DNA of 7,263 bases from an uncultured Chloroflexota bacterium (GCA_913020235.1 CAJWBT010000113.1:1-7263), one strand, 5' to 3'; positions 1 through 5,867 are shown, counted from the first letter of the stretch. Numbers and translations: made by a program. Notes: generated from the sequence alone by a model not told the origin.

Positions 1-641
1 ACCCGTGGCAGATCATCATCGCCGACAACGCCTCCACCGATGGGACCCGGTCCGTATCTGAGATGCTCTGCGAGAAGTATTCGGGTATCAACTACCTTCA
101 CATACCGCAGAAGGGCCGGGGCCGGGCTTTGAAAGCCGCCTGGCTGGACAGCAAGGCAGACATCGTCAGCTATATGGACGTGGACCTGGCCACCGACCTG
201 GCACATTTCCCCGAGTTGGTCCAATCTCTGGAAGAAGGCTATCACGTCGCCATAGGCAGCCGGCTGAGCAAGGGCTCCAGGGTTATTCGGGGCTTCAAAC
301 GGGAGTTCGTCTCCCGCGGCTACAACTTGCTGATCCGGTCCATGTTCTTCACCTCTTTCCAGGACGCCCAATGCGGGTTCAAGGCCATGACCCGAAGGGC
401 AGCCGAGGCGATCGTTCCCAAGATCAAGAACAACAACTGGTTCTTCGACACCGAGCTGCTGATTATCGCCGCCAAGCGCGGGTACCGGATAAAGCAGATA
501 CCGGTCAAATGGACCGACGACCCCAGCAGCTCCGTGAACATCACCCGCACCGCCGCAGAGGATGTCAAAGGGCTGCTTCGGCTGCGTTTCCGCGGCATTC
601 CACAGGTAAAACCGTCCGGCAGGGCCACTCTTCAGAAGTAA
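1..641 (+). CDS. Family 2 glycosyltransferase, ALG5/dolichyl-phosphate-glucosyltransferase-like (5' truncated)
   Basis: The gene enters from the left edge and reads from base 3. The first visible residues include IIIADNASTDGT, the nucleotide-sugar-binding strand of GT-A family 2 enzymes, so the ATG at 63 is internal and not the start. About 212 residues are visible; some 35-40 N-terminal residues are probably missing. The DVD metal-binding motif is in DVDLATDL (visible residues 59-66, bases 177 on). DAQCGFKAM (about 121-129) and WFFDTELL (about 146-153) are signatures of the dolichyl/polyprenyl-phosphate glucosyltransferase subgroup. Such enzymes move a sugar from UDP- or GDP-sugar to a polyprenyl phosphate at the cytoplasmic membrane face, for envelope glycan or protein glycosylation. 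No C-terminal membrane segments follow the catalytic domain, unlike DPM1/GtrB-type fusions. The stop is TAA at 639-641. The family call is secure; the sugar and acceptor are not. Confidence 0.9.
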   Translation, partial: PWQIIIADNASTDGTRSVSEMLCEKYSGINYLHIPQKGRGRALKAAWLDSKADIVSYMDVDLATDLAHFPELVQSLEEGYHVAIGSRLSKGSRVIRGFKREFVSRGYNLLIRSMFFTSFQDAQCGFKAMTRRAAEAIVPKIKNNNWFFDTELLIIAAKRGYRIKQIPVKWTDDPSSSVNITRTAAEDVKGLLRLRFRGIPQVKPSGRATLQK

Positions 642-663
642 CGCCCGTGTCCGGGTCCTTGGA

Positions 664-691
664 TGTTCCAGGCGGGGGTCAGGCTGGAACA
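664..691. repeat. Inverted repeat downstream of the glycosyltransferase
   Basis: TGTTCCAG (664-671) is perfectly complementary to CTGGAACA (684-691), giving an 8-bp stem with a 12-base loop. It starts 22 bases after the glycosyltransferase stop codon. No T-run follows in either direction, so it is not a standard intrinsic terminator. It could be a 3'-end hairpin that protects the transcript, or an operator just upstream of the candidate promoter at 698-706. Confidence 0.4.
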
Positions 692-697
692 CCCCAT

Positions 698-706
698 TGG
701 TATCAT
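698..706 (+). promoter_or_regulatory. Possible extended -10 promoter for the SDR gene
   Basis: TGG-TATCAT matches the extended -10 form TGn-TATAAT with five of six -10 bases. No convincing -35 box lies 16-18 bases upstream, which extended -10 promoters can tolerate. Transcription would start near 713 and give a leader of about 160 bases containing the two hairpins at 763-808 and 815-836. The match is short, so this is only a candidate. Confidence 0.25.
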
Positions 707-762
707 GGGTATCCTGGGCGTGGTCGGCTCGAAGGCACCAACCCGGCACGGCTTTCCAGGAT

Positions 763-811
763 GGGAAGAGTCTCGATGCTCCGCCTCCGCGGACCTGTCA
801 CTCTCCCCTTT
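763..811 (+). promoter_or_regulatory. Branched hairpin followed by TTT in the SDR upstream region
   Basis: GGGAAGAGT (763-771) pairs with ACTCTCCCC (800-808) at eight of nine positions. Inside it, TCCGC (780-784) pairs with GCGGA (789-793) around a four-base loop. Three T follow at 809-811. It may act as a weak terminator for upstream transcription or as an attenuator in the SDR leader. The T-run is too short for a confident terminator call, and no known riboswitch consensus was recognised. Confidence 0.25.
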
Positions 812-814
812 AAT

Positions 815-836
815 GGCGCCGGCGGCATCCGGCGCC
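815..836. repeat. GC-rich hairpin upstream of the SDR ribosome-binding site
   Basis: GGCGCCGG (815-822) and CCGGCGCC (829-836) form a perfect 8-bp all-GC stem with a six-base loop. It lies 25 bases before the GGAGG ribosome-binding site of the SDR gene. No T-run follows. It would be a very stable RNA structure in a leader, or a dyad binding site in DNA. Confidence 0.4.
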
Positions 837-876
837 GGTAAGGCTGGATCCAAATTCACATGGAGGACATCGACAC

Positions 877-1671
877 ATGGAACTGGGTCTGAAGGGTAAG
901 AACGTTATCATCACGGGCGGCGGCTCCAACATCGGCCGGGCCATCGTCCACGCCTTCGCCGCCGAGGGCAGCAACATCACCATCGCGGAGCTGGCCCCCA
1001 GCCACGGCGAGAAGGTGGCGGCGGAAGTGGCCGGCATGAACGCCAACGCCAGGGTCAAGGTCATCGCCACCGACGTTACCGACCACCACCAGGTGGGGCG
1101 AATGGTGGAGCAGTCCATCAGCGAGTTCGGCAGCGTGGATGTCCTGGTGAACAACGTGGGCTGGACCATCGACCGGCTGTTCCTGGAGAAACCCAGAGAG
1201 GAATGGGAAAAAGAGGTGAAGGTCAACCTGTGGGGGGCCATCAATTGCTTCGACGCCGTGGTGCCCATCATGGTCGAGCGGGGGGTGGGCGCGGTCGTCA
1301 GCATCAGCTCCGATGCCGGCCGCATGGGCGAATACCGGGAGGCCGTATATTCCGCCTGCAAGGGCGGGGTCATCGCACTGAGCAAGTCCGTCGCCAGGGA
1401 GACCGGCCGCTACGGCCTGCGCTTCAACGTGGTCTGCCCCGGCCTGGTGGTGCCGCCTCAAGAGGAGTCCATCAGCGACGAGAGCATGTGGAACCACATG
1501 CGGGATATATTCACCGACGACGTAAGGGAGCGGGCGGCGCGAAACTACATCCTCCGCCGGCTCACCACGGCCAAGGAGGTGGCCAACGCCGTCGTCTTCC
1601 TCGCGTCGGACGCGGCCAGCTTTATCACCGGCCAGACCCTCAGCGTCAGCGGCGGCTATACGATGATGTGA
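877..1671 (+). CDS. Short-chain dehydrogenase/reductase (classical SDR, FabG-like)
   Basis: This encodes 264 residues, the usual length of a classical SDR, a cytosolic NAD(P)(H)-dependent oxidoreductase of alcohols, ketones or 3-oxoacyl thioesters. The cofactor motif is TGGGSNIG (13-20), with Asn in place of the middle glycine. An acidic residue after the second strand (Glu38 in IAEL) suggests NAD(H) rather than NADP(H). Other motifs are DV at 66-67, NNVG at 92-95, Asn117, and the catalytic Ser145, Tyr158 and Lys162 (YSACK), then CPG at 187-189. The C-terminal FLASDAASFITGQTLSVSGG is typical. The ATG is preceded by GGAGG at 862-866 with a ten-base gap, which fixes the start. Tandem in-frame stops TGA TAG (1669-1674) end it. 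The substrate cannot be read from sequence; a FabG role in fatty acid synthesis is less likely, since no fatty-acid genes are nearby. Confidence 0.93.
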   Translation: MELGLKGKNVIITGGGSNIGRAIVHAFAAEGSNITIAELAPSHGEKVAAEVAGMNANARVKVIATDVTDHHQVGRMVEQSISEFGSVDVLVNNVGWTIDRLFLEKPREEWEKEVKVNLWGAINCFDAVVPIMVERGVGAVVSISSDAGRMGEYREAVYSACKGGVIALSKSVARETGRYGLRFNVVCPGLVVPPQEESISDESMWNHMRDIFTDDVRERAARNYILRRLTTAKEVANAVVFLASDAASFITGQTLSVSGGYTMM

Positions 1672-1759
1672 TAGCCTCCAGGCCCTTGCGAAAACCACCG
1701 CTTTGAGTTAGATTCCTGCTGTTGTCGTGGCGGGGAGAAGGTCAACGTGGCGGACATAC

Positions 1760-2824
1760 ATGCCGGGGTTACGGAAGAGCAACTTCCTTTTCTTGTGGGG
1801 CTGGCCGCTATTGGTGGTCTTGGCGTCGGCTTGCGCCACCGCCGCTACTCCGGCGGCGCTCCCAACGACTCCATCCCTGCCTACAGTGGCGAGCCTGCTG
1901 ACTCCGAAGCCCGTCGTGCCCACCTCAATCCCGCCCGCGCCGCCGGCCTCTACCCCGACTCCCTATCCCACCTATACCCTCTACCCAACTTACACACCGT
2001 ACCCAACGCTGGGACCGACGGCCACGCTCAAACCGACTCCCGCGCCAAACCGCCCTCCGACAGCGGTTCCAACACCAACCCCTGAGCCAGCGTCGACCGC
2101 CGTGCCGATTCCAACGGCCATTCCAACCCCTATACTGCCTCCGACGCCGGCTCCCACGTCCACACCTGAACCGACGGGTGCTCCTACCCCGACTCCGCTG
2201 CCGACACCTACTTCCAGGCCCCAGCCGACCGCCACCCCTCTCCCAACACCAACCGCCAAACCCGAGCCGACGGCAACGCCGATGCCGACGCCAACACCCA
2301 CACTGACACCAACACCCACTGCCGTACCCACGCCCACGGCGACAACTGCCCCTCAACCGGCAGCTACCGCTACCCCTGCCCCTACCCCGACACCGACGAC
2401 CGCCCCGCAGCCGACGGCCGCCCCGACGCCCTCACCCACCGCTGAGCCAGCGCCCACGCCCACCCCGTCCCCTACTGCGGGACAGGTAGTTATCGAATGC
2501 ATCTTTTTTGACGGGGTGGTCCTTCGTTTCGAAGCCGACGAGTACGTGCAGATAGCCAATATCGGAGAGGCGTCCGTCGACCTGGGCGGCTGGAGACTGG
2601 CCGATATCAGCGATGAAACGCCGGAGTTTACGTTTTCTTCCTACGACCTGAACCCCGGCGCGCGGGTGCGCGTCTACAGCAACGAGGTCCACCCAGAATG
2701 GGGCGGCTTCACCTTCGGCCGCGGTACATCAATCTGGAACAACGACGATCCAGACGAGGCGGGCCTTTTCGACGGCCAGGGAACGCAGGTATCAACGAAA
2801 GCCTATCCGCCGGGATGTGAGTGA
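1760..2824 (+). CDS. Lipoprotein with Pro/Thr-rich linker and C-terminal lamin-tail domain
   Basis: From ATG 1760 the protein has 354 residues. A short basic n-region (MPGLRKSN) and a hydrophobic stretch end in LASAC, a lipobox placing the lipidated Cys at residue 25, so the protein is probably secreted and membrane-anchored. An in-frame GTG at 1727 would add 11 residues and lacks a ribosome-binding site; ATG 1760 gives the better signal peptide, although its own site is weak (GGCGG). Residues 30-241 are an extended linker built of TPTP-, PTAT- and PEPT-like units with almost no charge. Residues 243-354 form a lamin-tail domain (LTD, Ig-like): DEYVQIANIG, VDLGGWRL, LNPGARVRVY, GRGTSIWNND and GLFDGQG. 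Cys247 and Cys353 flank this domain and could form a disulfide. Bacterial LTDs occur on cell-surface proteins and nucleases; no catalytic domain is present here, so a binding or adhesive role is inferred. Confidence 0.85.
   Translation: MPGLRKSNFLFLWGWPLLVVLASACATAATPAALPTTPSLPTVASLLTPKPVVPTSIPPAPPASTPTPYPTYTLYPTYTPYPTLGPTATLKPTPAPNRPPTAVPTPTPEPASTAVPIPTAIPTPILPPTPAPTSTPEPTGAPTPTPLPTPTSRPQPTATPLPTPTAKPEPTATPMPTPTPTLTPTPTAVPTPTATTAPQPAATATPAPTPTPTTAPQPTAAPTPSPTAEPAPTPTPSPTAGQVVIECIFFDGVVLRFEADEYVQIANIGEASVDLGGWRLADISDETPEFTFSSYDLNPGARVRVYSNEVHPEWGGFTFGRGTSIWNNDDPDEAGLFDGQGTQVSTKAYPPGCE
1847..2482 (+). repeat. Degenerate low-complexity repeat coding the Pro/Thr linker
   Basis: About 630 bases consist of imperfect short units of CCN and ACN codons, with GCN interspersed, coding for Pro-Thr-Ala-rich sequence. 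The units drift rather than repeating exactly, so this is old, selected low complexity and not a recent tandem duplication. An early sub-block is Tyr-rich (YPTY, LYPTYTPYPT). The stretch also creates long false Gly/Val- and Arg-rich reading frames on the opposite strand. Confidence 0.8.
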
Positions 2825-2852
2825 TCGGCACACGCTGTACTTCTCCCGCCCT

Positions 2853-2881
2853 TTGACCGAGGCAGTCGTCAGGGCTATACT
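2853..2881 (+). promoter_or_regulatory. Sigma-70-type promoter of the LLM oxidoreductase gene
   Basis: TTGACC (2853-2858) and TATACT (2876-2881) each match the consensus at five of six positions and are separated by exactly 17 bases. Transcription would start near 2888, giving a leader of about 94 bases before the ATG at 2982. The leader contains a small dyad, GGTGT-AG-ACACC. It is one of the two best-matching promoters in the window and makes the LLM gene independent of the upstream lipoprotein gene. Confidence 0.6.
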
Positions 2882-2887
2882 GCCTCG
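2858..2887. promoter_or_regulatory. Perfect 9-bp inverted repeat over the promoter, possible operator
   Basis: CGAGGCAGT (2858-2866) and ACTGCCTCG (2879-2887) are perfect reverse complements around 12 bases. The arm centres are 21 bases apart, two helical turns, as for a dimeric DNA-binding protein. The left arm starts at the last base of the -35 box; the right arm covers the second half of the -10 box and the start-site side. A protein bound here would block RNA polymerase. The alternative, a terminator of the lipoprotein gene, is weakened by the absence of any T-run after it. Confidence 0.45.
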
Positions 2888-2981
2888 CATGCCTGCCAGC
2901 GGGGTACCATCCCGTGGGTAGGGCTGTTGGTGTAGACACCGTGCCCGCCACATTCGTACCGGTAACAGGAGACATTCGGAG

Positions 2982-3920
2982 ATGAGAATCGGGATTGCCA
3001 TGCCGGGAGTGCCGGACGCCGCCGGCTTGAAGCGCTTCGCCCAGCGGGCCGATGAGCTAGGGTTCGAGTCGTTGCTTCTGGGAGACCACATAGTGCTGCC
3101 CACCGGCGGGAGCCAAGGGTACCCTTACACCGCCGACGGCTCTTTCATCCGAGCGTCGGAAACCCCGTTCCTGGAGATGATGACCCTCCTGGGCTATATT
3201 GCCGCCTGCACCGACACCATAAGAATCGGGAGCACGGTGATCATACTGCCCTACCGCAACCCGGTGGTCATGGCCAAGATGTTCGCCTCTCTGGACGTGC
3301 TGAGCGGCGGCCGCATGATCTGCGGCGTGGGCGTCGGGTGGCTGGAGAAGGAATTCGAGACCCTGGGCGTCCCCTACGCCCAACGCGGCGTCATGAGCGA
3401 CGAGTTCCTGGAGATCTTCAAGGTCCTGTGGACCGAGCCGGACCCGTCATACCACGGCCGGTTCTACCAGTTTGATGGCATTCAGTTTTACCCCAAGCCG
3501 GTGCAGAAGCCCCACATCCCCATCTGGGTGGGAGGGCATACGCGGGCGGCCCTGCGGCGCACCGCCAAGTACGGCGATTGCTGGCATACCACCCGCCAGA
3601 CCCCGGACTTTGTCGCCCAGTCCATCCCTTACCTGCGGGAGCGGACGGAGCGGGCCGGCCGCGACCCGGCCGGCATCTCGGTATCGCTGAAACGAACCGT
3701 GCACGCCACCGATGCGGGGATACCGGAGGGAACCGGCACGCAAAGCCTGGGGGCGCTGATCGTTCCTACTCAGGAGGTAATCGACGACCTTCACTACTGC
3801 CAGGAGCTGGGAATCGACCAGCTGACCTACGGTTTCAGGGCAGCGGGGCTAGAGGGCAGCCTTCGGATGATGGAGCACCTGGCAGATCAGGTGCTGCCCG
3901 TGGCCCGGCGCCTGGGCTAG
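2982..3920 (+). CDS. LLM class flavin/F420-dependent oxidoreductase (Rv2161c-like)
   Basis: This 312-residue protein has the length and motif order of the luciferase-like monooxygenase superfamily, a TIM barrel that uses F420 or FMN. Visible marks are MRIGIAMPG at the N-terminus, LLLGDHIVLP (31-40), the run PYRNPVVMAKM (90-100), LDVLSGGRMICGVGVGWLEKEF (104-125), and KPHIPIWVGG (176-185), followed by a C-terminal region ending LADQVLPVARRLG. The run around GVGVGW is characteristic of the probable F420-dependent subgroup typified by Rv2161c. The reaction would be a hydride transfer or oxygenation on an unknown small molecule in the cytoplasm. The ATG is preceded by AGGAGA (2967-2972) with a nine-base gap. 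It has its own promoter and a downstream hairpin, so it is probably monocistronic. The cofactor (F420 versus FMN) is not decided by sequence alone. Confidence 0.92.
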   Translation: MRIGIAMPGVPDAAGLKRFAQRADELGFESLLLGDHIVLPTGGSQGYPYTADGSFIRASETPFLEMMTLLGYIAACTDTIRIGSTVIILPYRNPVVMAKMFASLDVLSGGRMICGVGVGWLEKEFETLGVPYAQRGVMSDEFLEIFKVLWTEPDPSYHGRFYQFDGIQFYPKPVQKPHIPIWVGGHTRAALRRTAKYGDCWHTTRQTPDFVAQSIPYLRERTERAGRDPAGISVSLKRTVHATDAGIPEGTGTQSLGALIVPTQEVIDDLHYCQELGIDQLTYGFRAAGLEGSLRMMEHLADQVLPVARRLG

Positions 3921-3923
3921 CTT

Positions 3924-3960
3924 CCGGCCGGTGGCCTTCGGTCCCAGGGCGGCCGGTTTT
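3924..3960 (+). terminator. Intrinsic terminator of the LLM gene
   Basis: CCGGCCG (3924-3930) pairs perfectly with CGGCCGG (3950-3956), followed at once by TTTT (3957-3960). The 19-base loop includes a C(TTCG)G element that may stack further. It starts three bases after the LLM stop codon. Read in the other direction there is no T-run after the stem, so it serves mainly the plus strand. Its last two T bases are part of the smpB stop codon (TTA on the plus strand). Confidence 0.6.
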
Positions 3961-4441
3961 ACCGCATGGAGCGCATTGCCCGCCGAGCCGCCATGTCCAG
4001 CTCTTTGTCGATTATCGCCCGCCGTTTATCGTACTGGCGCTTGCCCCTGGCCAGGCCCAGCTCCACCTTGGCCACGTGGCCCTTGATGTAGAGCCGCAGG
4101 GGCACGATGGTCAGCCGCTTCTCGCCCACCAGGCTGCGCATCCGGTCGATTTCTTCCTTGTGCAGCAGCAGCTTGCGGGGGCGCCTTGGTTCGTGATTCA
4201 ACACACTGGCCGGGTCGTAGGGTGCGATATAGGTGTTCATCAGCCATAGCTCGCCACCTTGTGGGCGAGCGTACCCGTCCCGCAGGTCGGCGCGCCCGGC
4301 CCGCAGGGACTTGATCTCAGTCCCCTTGAGCACCAGCCCAGCCTCGAACCGGTCTAGAATCTCGTAGTTGTAGAACGCCCGCCGGTTGGAAGCAATCGGC
4401 CGATAGTGTTTCTGGGGGTCGGACTCTTTCTTCTTCGCCAC
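3959..4441 (-). CDS. smpB: SsrA-binding protein SmpB
   Basis: This encodes 160 residues, the normal length of SmpB, the partner of tmRNA in trans-translation. SmpB binds the tRNA-like domain of tmRNA and brings it, with EF-Tu, to ribosomes stalled on broken mRNA, so the nascent chain is tagged for degradation. Family motifs are IASNRRAFYNYEI (16-28), GLVLKGTEIKSLR (35-47), NHEPRRPRKLLLH (82-94) and LARGKRQYDKR (130-140), in an OB-fold core followed by a basic tail (141-160) that enters the mRNA channel. The start is GTG at 4441-4439. Only three bases separate it from the stop of the upstream protease gene, and the ribosome-binding sequence is a weak G-rich run inside that gene's end, so translation is probably coupled. 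No tmRNA gene (ssrA) is seen in the window. Confidence 0.97.
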   Translation of the reverse strand: MAKKKESDPQKHYRPIASNRRAFYNYEILDRFEAGLVLKGTEIKSLRAGRADLRDGYARPQGGELWLMNTYIAPYDPASVLNHEPRRPRKLLLHKEEIDRMRSLVGEKRLTIVPLRLYIKGHVAKVELGLARGKRQYDKRRAIIDKELDMAARRAMRSMR

Positions 4442-4444
4442 GCT

Positions 4445-5644
4445 CTAGCCGCCCCGGGCAATCAGTTCCTTGAGCACCTCAATTGCCCGGTCCAATTGAA
4501 CGTCCTCGGTTTCGTCCTCGGTGCTCTCCTCAATGATATGGGGCGAGATGCCGTCGCCTTCGATCAGGGTGCCCTCGGGTGTGAACCAGTGGGCGACGGT
4601 GAAGTTGATGCCCGAGCCGTCGTTGAGCGGCCAGAGATTGTTGACGCTGCCCTTGCCGAAGGTGGTGGTACCGATCACCGTTGCCCGGTCGTGGTCCATG
4701 ATCGCTCCGGTCAACACCTCGCTGGCGCTGGCGCTGAACTCGTTGACCAGGATCACCAGCGGTATGTCCACCGCTTCACCGCCCGACTTGACGTCCCAAT
4801 TAGTGCGCTTGCCCTGGGCATCGATCTGGTATAGGACCAGGCCATCTTCCAGGAACTGGCTGGTGACGTCCACCACCGCGCTCAGAAGGCCACCAGGGTT
4901 GTTCCGAAGGTCCAGCACGATGCCGACTCCTTGGGAGCGCTCAAACCGGTCCAACGCCTTCTTGATCTCGTCTTTGGTGGTGCCGGTAAAGCCGAACACC
5001 CGCAGGTGACCGATCCGCCCGACCTGCATCAACAAACGAACGCTTTCCAACGGGATCACACCCCTGATTATCGTGACCAACTCCGGCTGGCTGCTGTCGC
5101 GGTGCAGCACCAGGAGTGTAACCTCGGTGCCCTCCTCGCCCCGGATCTTCGTCACCGCCTCCATAAGAGTGATGCCTTTGGTGCTTTCGCCTTCGATTTC
5201 CAGGATGATGTCACCCGGCCGAATTCCGGCCTTCTCGGCAGGCGTGTCCGGCATCGGAGCGAGGATGGCGATCTGCCCATCCCGAATGCCGACCTCGGCC
5301 CCTATGCCCTCGAAGAACCCCTTGATATCCTGGAACTCCACGGCGAACTGGTCCGAGGTGAGGTAAGCCGCATAGGGGTCATCCAGCGCGTCCAACATGC
5401 CGCGAATCGCCCCGTCGCTGATCTCGTTGGCATCCAGCGCGTCGCCGTCTATATGCTCCCGCGCCAGCAGCTTCCAGACCTCGGCCATCCGGTTGAACTC
5501 TGGGGGCAGCCCCTCTACCGCCGGGGTCGGCTCCGGCTCCGAGCTGAGGCCGTTTTCCTCGCCTACGCAGGCGGCGGCCACCAGCAATGCCGCCGCCGAC
5601 ATCACCAGGACCAGATAGGCCCAATGCAGACGCAATTTAGTCAC
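4445..5644 (-). CDS. S41 carboxyl-terminal processing protease (CtpA/Tsp type), lipoprotein
   Basis: From GTG 5644 the protein has 399 residues, normal for CtpA-type proteases that cut substrates at or near an unstructured C-terminus. GAGGAGA (5653-5659) lies eight bases upstream. An in-frame ATG at 5728 would add 28 residues but buries the signal sequence and lies upstream of the probable start of transcription. The signal peptide ends in VAAAC, giving a lipidated Cys26, so the enzyme acts outside the membrane. Next come an Asp/Glu/Pro-rich spacer, an N-terminal helical region with DDPYAAYL, a PDZ domain (about 111-182, GIGAEVGI to the end of LLVLHR), DLRNNPGGLL (245-254), and FSASASE with catalytic Ser306, followed 25 residues later by Lys331 in TFGKGSV. 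The Gln usual four residues after Lys is Asn335 here. The gene is first in a likely operon with smpB. Confidence 0.93.
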   Translation of the reverse strand: MTKLRLHWAYLVLVMSAAALLVAAACVGEENGLSSEPEPTPAVEGLPPEFNRMAEVWKLLAREHIDGDALDANEISDGAIRGMLDALDDPYAAYLTSDQFAVEFQDIKGFFEGIGAEVGIRDGQIAILAPMPDTPAEKAGIRPGDIILEIEGESTKGITLMEAVTKIRGEEGTEVTLLVLHRDSSQPELVTIIRGVIPLESVRLLMQVGRIGHLRVFGFTGTTKDEIKKALDRFERSQGVGIVLDLRNNPGGLLSAVVDVTSQFLEDGLVLYQIDAQGKRTNWDVKSGGEAVDIPLVILVNEFSASASEVLTGAIMDHDRATVIGTTTFGKGSVNNLWPLNDGSGINFTVAHWFTPEGTLIEGDGISPHIIEESTEDETEDVQLDRAIEVLKELIARGG

Positions 5645-5718
5645 GGATAAGGTCTCCTCGGGGAGCGGATCACGGTCTCCGAATAGGGGCGCGAACCGTG
5701 TGGTAACTACTTCTCCCA

Positions 5719-5727
5719 ATTGTAACA
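5719..5727 (-). promoter_or_regulatory. Extended -10 promoter of the protease-smpB operon
   Basis: On the minus strand TGT-TACAAT matches TGn-TATAAT with five of six -10 bases. No clear -35 box is found at the right spacing. Transcription would start near 5712, 68 bases before the GTG at 5644. This position also argues against using the ATG at 5728 as the protease start. Confidence 0.4.
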
Positions 5728-5737
5728 TAGGGGGTAT

Positions 5738-5772
5738 CTGGCGCCCGCCTGCGCCACGCCTGTCAGCGCCAG
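5738..5772. repeat. Three GCGCCA motifs between the divergent promoters
   Basis: CTGGCGC (5738-5744) is the reverse complement of GCGCCAG (5766-5772), and another GCGCCA lies at 5751-5756. The left pair can form a six-base hairpin with a six-base loop. The cluster covers the -35 area of the minus-strand promoter and lies about 36 bases upstream of the plus-strand -35 box. It could bind a regulator of one or both directions, but such GC-rich words also arise by chance in this base composition. Confidence 0.25.
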
Positions 5773-5807
5773 TCCGTCCGGCTGAAACGCCCTACGTCCC
5801 TAGCGCG

Positions 5808-5837
5808 TTGACACTGGCAGCGGCAAGCTGCTAGCAT
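5808..5837 (+). promoter_or_regulatory. Sigma-70-type promoter of the HMGS-like/DUF35 gene
   Basis: A perfect TTGACA (5808-5813) is followed after 18 bases by TAGCAT (5832-5837), four of six to the -10 consensus. TG at 5829-5830 adds an extended -10 element. Transcription would start near 5844, only about 24 bases before the GTG start, so the leader is short and holds little besides the AGAAGG ribosome-binding site (5856-5861). Confidence 0.55.
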
Positions 5838-5867
5838 GGCACCAGACTGATCGGCAGAAGGTTTATT

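Noticed and set aside
63..641. ATG at 63 as the true start of the glycosyltransferase
   Set aside because: The frame is open to the left edge and encodes the conserved ADNASTDGT strand upstream of this Met, so the gene starts outside the window.
642..876. Glycine, cobalamin, TPP or FMN riboswitch upstream of the SDR gene
   Set aside because: Short resemblances (such as GGTAAGG and GGGAAGAG) are present, but the conserved core strings of these classes are missing.
856..1698. Open frame of 280 codons on the minus strand opposite the SDR gene
   Set aside because: The composition is typical of antisense frames (His, Asp, Gly, Val) and no motif is recognisable; the plus strand holds a complete SDR with all catalytic residues.
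1686..1713. TTGCGA-16-TTAGAT as a promoter for the lipoprotein gene
   Set aside because: The match is only four of six and three of six, little better than chance; the gene may instead be read through from the SDR gene.
1925..2356. Arg/Gly/Trp/Cys-rich and Gly/Val-rich frames opposite the Pro/Thr linker
   Set aside because: They are the reverse complement of CCN/ACN codon repeats and have no independent support.
1847..2482. CRISPR array or recent tandem repeat expansion
   Set aside because: The units are short, drifting codon-level repeats in frame with a protein; there are no constant repeats with unique spacers.
5645..5728. N-terminal extension of the S41 protease from ATG 5728
   Set aside because: The 28 extra residues precede an otherwise perfect lipoprotein signal, GTG 5644 has a strong ribosome-binding site, and the likely -10 element overlaps the upstream start.
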